Below are positions 6,332-8,892 of a DNA stretch of 8,892 nucleotides, piece by piece. This DNA is from CAXDRM01 sp963991775 (GTDB lineage: Bacteria; Pseudomonadota; Alphaproteobacteria; Rickettsiales; JABIRX01). Under the pieces are notes generated by a model. That model was not told where the DNA came from and ran no database searches. It saw only the letters and a program-made list of their open reading frames with translations. The position numbers and the translations under genes were made by a program. The stretch covers positions 1 to 8,892 of the forward strand of contig CAXDRM010000058.1 in the NCBI GenBank assembly GCA_963991775.1, given 5' to 3'. How positions within the stretch are numbered: position 1 is the stretch's first letter; the number at the start of each line of letters is the position of its first letter.

Positions 6332-7126
6332 ATGAAATTAATATATATTGTTGCACTGAGAGCAGAGGCTGAGCCGCTAATAAAATATTATAAACTGCGT
6401 CGCTTAATGAATCATCAAGCTTTCGAAATTTATAAACATCCCAAACAAGATATCTATCTAGCAATTAGCGGAATAGGTATGTTAGCTGCCAGTAGTATGA
6501 CTGCTTATTTAGCTGGAAAAGATTTACTTAGTAAACAATCCTTATTAATTAATCTAGGTATTGCTGGTGGTAAAAATTGGTCATTAGGTGAACTTATCCT
6601 AATTGCTAAAGCAAGTAGCGAAATTGCCAAACAAAATTTTTATCCTACAAAATTTTTTAAAACTAACTTAACTGAGGCAGCATTACTAACAGTAAGTAAA
6701 GTGCCTAGCACATATCCAGAACAGCAACTACTTGATATGGAATTTTATGCAATCTATGCAGCAGCTAAATATTTTATCTCTAGTGAGCAGATACAAAGTT
6801 TAAAAATTATTTCAGATAAGCAACAAGCAGATATTAATGATCTTACTAAAGAAAAAATAGAGCAGCTTATTGCTAATAAACTGCTAGAAATTACTAAATT
6901 TGCTGAGCAGCTTTGGCAGGCAATAAAGCAAGAGGCTATTTATCAAGATTATCCACCATATTTAGCTGAGCTCACTAAATTAGTGCATTTTTCTAAAACT
7001 CAACAACATCAATTAGAAAAGCTGCTTATCACTTTAGCTAATCAAGAGCAAAAGCTAAATATAGCTGAGCTATCAGCTCTAAACCATCCTAAAAAAATTA
7101 TTGCAAAATTAACCAGCTATGTTTAG
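6332..7126 (+). CDS. Nucleoside phosphorylase / MTA-SAH nucleosidase-like protein
   Basis: 264 residues from the ATG at 6332. The frame extends to a GTG at 6305, but family members start at the first strand (MKLIYIVALRAEAEPL), so the ATG is chosen. The phosphorylase-fold core is visible: early acidic residues E12/E14, ISGIGMLAA (45-53, phosphate- or water-site glycine loop), LGIAGG (75-80), LDMEFYAIYAAA (134-145, with E137 expected to hold the ribose hydroxyls) and IISD (159-162, with D162 in the position of the base-protonating aspartate). These favour cleavage of a purine nucleoside N-glycosidic bond. The middle is shorter than in E. coli MTAN, and about 75 C-terminal residues form an extra helical, Gln/Lys/Leu-rich region. 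It heads an operon, overlapping the radical SAM gene by 8 bp. Substrate unknown; 5'-deoxyadenosine or methylthioadenosine are reasonable guesses. Confidence 0.83.
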   Translation: MKLIYIVALRAEAEPLIKYYKLRRLMNHQAFEIYKHPKQDIYLAISGIGMLAASSMTAYLAGKDLLSKQSLLINLGIAGGKNWSLGELILIAKASSEIAKQNFYPTKFFKTNLTEAALLTVSKVPSTYPEQQLLDMEFYAIYAAAKYFISSEQIQSLKIISDKQQADINDLTKEKIEQLIANKLLEITKFAEQLWQAIKQEAIYQDYPPYLAELTKLVHFSKTQQHQLEKLLITLANQEQKLNIAELSALNHPKKIIAKLTSYV

Positions 7127-8111
7127 TAGAATCTATGTAGAACAAACTGTTAAGCAATTACCTAGAGTTGCTAAATTACTAGCTAAATACTCAGCTCTAC
7201 CCCAAATTGACATAGAAAATTATGCTGAATTATTTAATGCTAAGCAGCAAAATTTTAAATTGCAGAAGCAAAATCCTGCCTTAATTATTGCGCAAAAATT
7301 TGGTAAAAAATTACTCAAAACTCCTGAAGGTTTTGGAGTAGGAGGTACAGAGAATTATTATTTTTCTCATATGCTTAATTGTCTTTATGATTGTCGCTAT
7401 TGTTTTTTGCAAGGCATGTATAATTCGGCTAATTATTTATGGTTTGCTAATTATGAAGATTTTTTTGCTGAGCTGCGCGCTTTAAATCAGGAAGCTCAGC
7501 CTAATAGCTATGTATTTACTGGCTATGATTGTGATTCATTGGCTCTTGAGCAGATCACTAATTTTTTTAGTGAATATCAACAAATTTTTGCTGAGTGCCA
7601 ACAATTAAATTTTGAATTACGTACTAAATCAGTGGCTTTGAATTCTTTACGCAAAACTAAGCCTTTAAATAATTTATTAATTGCTTATAGCTTAACTCCA
7701 GATCTTATTGCTAAAGAGATTGAGCATGGTGCTGCTCCGGTTAAATCAAGAATAAAAGCTTTAAGTGAATTATCAGAGGCTGGTTGGCAGATTGGTTTAA
7801 GATTTGATCCGCTAATTTACCACCGGGATTATCAGCTGCTTTATCAAGAATTATTCCAAGAGATATTTAGTAAGATTAACTTAAAAAATTTACATTCAGT
7901 TAGTATCGGACCTTTGCGCTTTCCTAAAAAAATGCATGAAAAGATCTTTAAACTTTATAAACGCGAAGCGCTACTTAGTAATAAATTAGAGCAGCGCGAT
8001 AATTTAGTAGCATATAGTAAAGAGTTAGAGCAAGAAATGCAGCAATTTGTACTTAAAGAATTAGCAGCTTATATTGCAGCAGAGAAAGTTTTTTATTGTC
8101 ATAATTTATGA
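7119..8111 (+). CDS. Spore photoproduct lyase (SPL)-like radical SAM protein
   Basis: 330 residues, near the 342 of Bacillus SplB. Radical SAM enzymes use a [4Fe-4S] cluster to split S-adenosylmethionine to a 5'-deoxyadenosyl radical; true SPL uses it to revert thymine dimers in spore DNA. The cluster-binding CLYDCRYC gives C88, C92 and C95 (CxxxCxxC), preceded by FSHMLN and followed by FLQGMY, as in SPL proteins. TGYDCDSLALEQIT (134-147) corresponds to the SplB segment with its hydrogen-donor cysteine; by hand alignment that cysteine is Y136, while C138 lies two residues on. FELRTKS, LIAYSLTP and GWQIGLRFDPLIYH follow SPL barrel strands. The organism looks non-sporulating, so the substrate need not be spore photoproduct. 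The gene overlaps both neighbours (8 bp and 4 bp), implying coordinated production. Confidence 0.92.
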   Translation: MFSRIYVEQTVKQLPRVAKLLAKYSALPQIDIENYAELFNAKQQNFKLQKQNPALIIAQKFGKKLLKTPEGFGVGGTENYYFSHMLNCLYDCRYCFLQGMYNSANYLWFANYEDFFAELRALNQEAQPNSYVFTGYDCDSLALEQITNFFSEYQQIFAECQQLNFELRTKSVALNSLRKTKPLNNLLIAYSLTPDLIAKEIEHGAAPVKSRIKALSELSEAGWQIGLRFDPLIYHRDYQLLYQELFQEIFSKINLKNLHSVSIGPLRFPKKMHEKIFKLYKREALLSNKLEQRDNLVAYSKELEQEMQQFVLKELAAYIAAEKVFYCHNL

Positions 8112-8791
8112 AGATTTTAATTACTGGCACCTCATCAGGAATAGGTCAGAATCTAGCAGAAGATTTATTGCAGCAAGGACAAAATATAGTTGGTATTTCT
8201 AGAAATACTGTAGAATTTACTGGAAATTACCAACATTATAATCTTGATCTAAAAGATCTGAGTGAGCAGCATTTAAAAATATTAGCTAAAGAGCAGGCTG
8301 ATTTAGATGTGCTGATTTTAAATGCAGGCTATGGCGAATTTAAAGAGTTAGAGCAATTTAGCAGAGAGCAAATTTTTGCAATGTTTCAGGTAAATATATT
8401 AAGTAATATTTTGTTAGTTAAAGAGTTGCTACCAAAATTACGCAATAGAAAAAACGCAAAAATTATTTTTATTGGCTCAGAAGCAGCTAAGCGTGGCGCT
8501 AAGAAGGGTACAATCTATGCTGCTACTAAATTTGCACTGCAAGGCTTTGCCGAATCATTACGCCAAGAAGTAGCTAGCTCGAATCTAGCAGTAACTATAA
8601 TCAATCCGGGCATGGTCAAAACTAAATTTTATGAGAAATTATTTTTTGCTCCAGGCAAGTCAGTAGAAAATTCGATAAAAGCTGCAGATCTAAGTAAAAT
8701 TATAAATCTAACAATTGCGCTTGAAAATAATTTAGTTCTGGATGAAATTAATTTATCACCAATGAAAAAAAATATTTTTTTTAAGAAATGA
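8108..8791 (+). CDS. Short-chain dehydrogenase/reductase (SDR), classical type
   Basis: 227 residues. Classical SDRs oxidise or reduce hydroxyl/carbonyl groups with NAD(P)(H). Motifs in order: cofactor loop TGTSSGIG (6-13), SR at 31-32 after the second strand (R32 hints at NADPH), NLDL (45-48), NAG (72-74), N96, S124 in IGSEAA, the YAATK catalytic pair Y137/K141, and INPGMVKT (165-172). The N-S-Y-K tetrad is complete. It is somewhat shorter than the usual 250 residues, mostly in the substrate-binding C-terminal part. The ATG overlaps the SPL-like stop as ATGA, placing it firmly in the same operon. Substrate unknown; context suggests it works with the radical SAM and phosphorylase-like proteins, but SDRs are versatile and this is inference. 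Confidence 0.93.
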   Translation: MKILITGTSSGIGQNLAEDLLQQGQNIVGISRNTVEFTGNYQHYNLDLKDLSEQHLKILAKEQADLDVLILNAGYGEFKELEQFSREQIFAMFQVNILSNILLVKELLPKLRNRKNAKIIFIGSEAAKRGAKKGTIYAATKFALQGFAESLRQEVASSNLAVTIINPGMVKTKFYEKLFFAPGKSVENSIKAADLSKIINLTIALENNLVLDEINLSPMKKNIFFKK

Positions 8792-8892
8792 TGAATTGCT
8801 TAAGCCTAAGGTACTTCAATATAGTTTTACGACAAATGCAAAATTCTTCAGGAAGCTTAGCTATTAAATTAGGTTCTCGAGATGCCCTTCGG
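8788..8892 (+). CDS. Possible fourth operon gene, 5' fragment (uncertain)
   Basis: The SDR stop overlaps an ATG as ATGA (8788-8791), with a second ATG directly after, and this frame stays open for 35 codons to the window edge, starting MMNCLSLRYFNIVLRQMQNS. The overlap style matches the rest of the operon, which is the main argument for a gene. Against it, the last seven codons are read from a dispersed-repeat sequence, there is no recognisable domain, and 35 open codons are not remarkable. It may be a real short gene, a gene with an inserted repeat, or non-coding. Confidence 0.3.
   Translation, partial: MMNCLSLRYFNIVLRQMQNSSGSLAIKLGSRDALR
8872..8892. repeat. Partial dispersed repeat at the right edge
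   Basis: GGTTCTCGAG (8872-8881) followed by ATG and CCCTTCGG (8885-8892). Its reverse complement contains CCGAAGGGC and CTCGAGAACC, which also occur at 6261-6269 and 6145-6154. The copy is cut by the window end, so its full structure cannot be seen. Confidence 0.55.

Overview
The window looks like chromosomal DNA of an AT-rich (about two-thirds A+T by eye) alphaproteobacterium. Lineage clues: an AlaC-type aminotransferase gene is fused tail-to-head with a homoserine dehydrogenase gene, an arrangement I associate with Alphaproteobacteria; there is a YejF-like peptide-importer ATPase; and short palindromic repeats sit at gene ends, recalling the Rickettsia palindromic elements. A Rickettsiales/Holosporales-like or other compact-genome relative is plausible, but the sequence alone does not settle it.

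Layout. Positions 1-2801 are read leftward: a SPOR-domain lipoprotein, then 1 bp later a second Q/N/P-rich lipoprotein of unknown function (cell-envelope pair), then after 67 bp with its own candidate promoter an AlaC-like aminotransferase whose end overlaps the start of homoserine dehydrogenase (amino-acid metabolism pair, the latter cut by the window edge). A divergent intergenic region at 2802-2885 separates this from rightward genes: a prepilin-peptidase-like membrane protein that lacks one of the two expected catalytic aspartates, overlapping by ATGA with a twin-ATPase YejF-like ABC protein. The 3' end of the ABC gene runs into a 167-bp palindromic element that supplies its stop codon. 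A family 2 glycosyltransferase follows.

After a repeat-rich, non-coding 230-bp stretch, a tight rightward operon begins at 6332: a nucleoside-phosphorylase/MTAN-like protein, a spore-photoproduct-lyase-like radical SAM protein and a short-chain dehydrogenase, joined by 8-bp and 4-bp overlaps. A possible fourth frame starts with another ATGA overlap and runs off the end through a repeat sequence. This three-gene unit is the best candidate here for an undescribed system: a radical SAM enzyme with a nucleosidase-like partner that could act on its nucleoside by-product or substrate, and an oxidoreductase. That joint function is inference. No RNA gene, CRISPR array, transposase or phage gene was seen.
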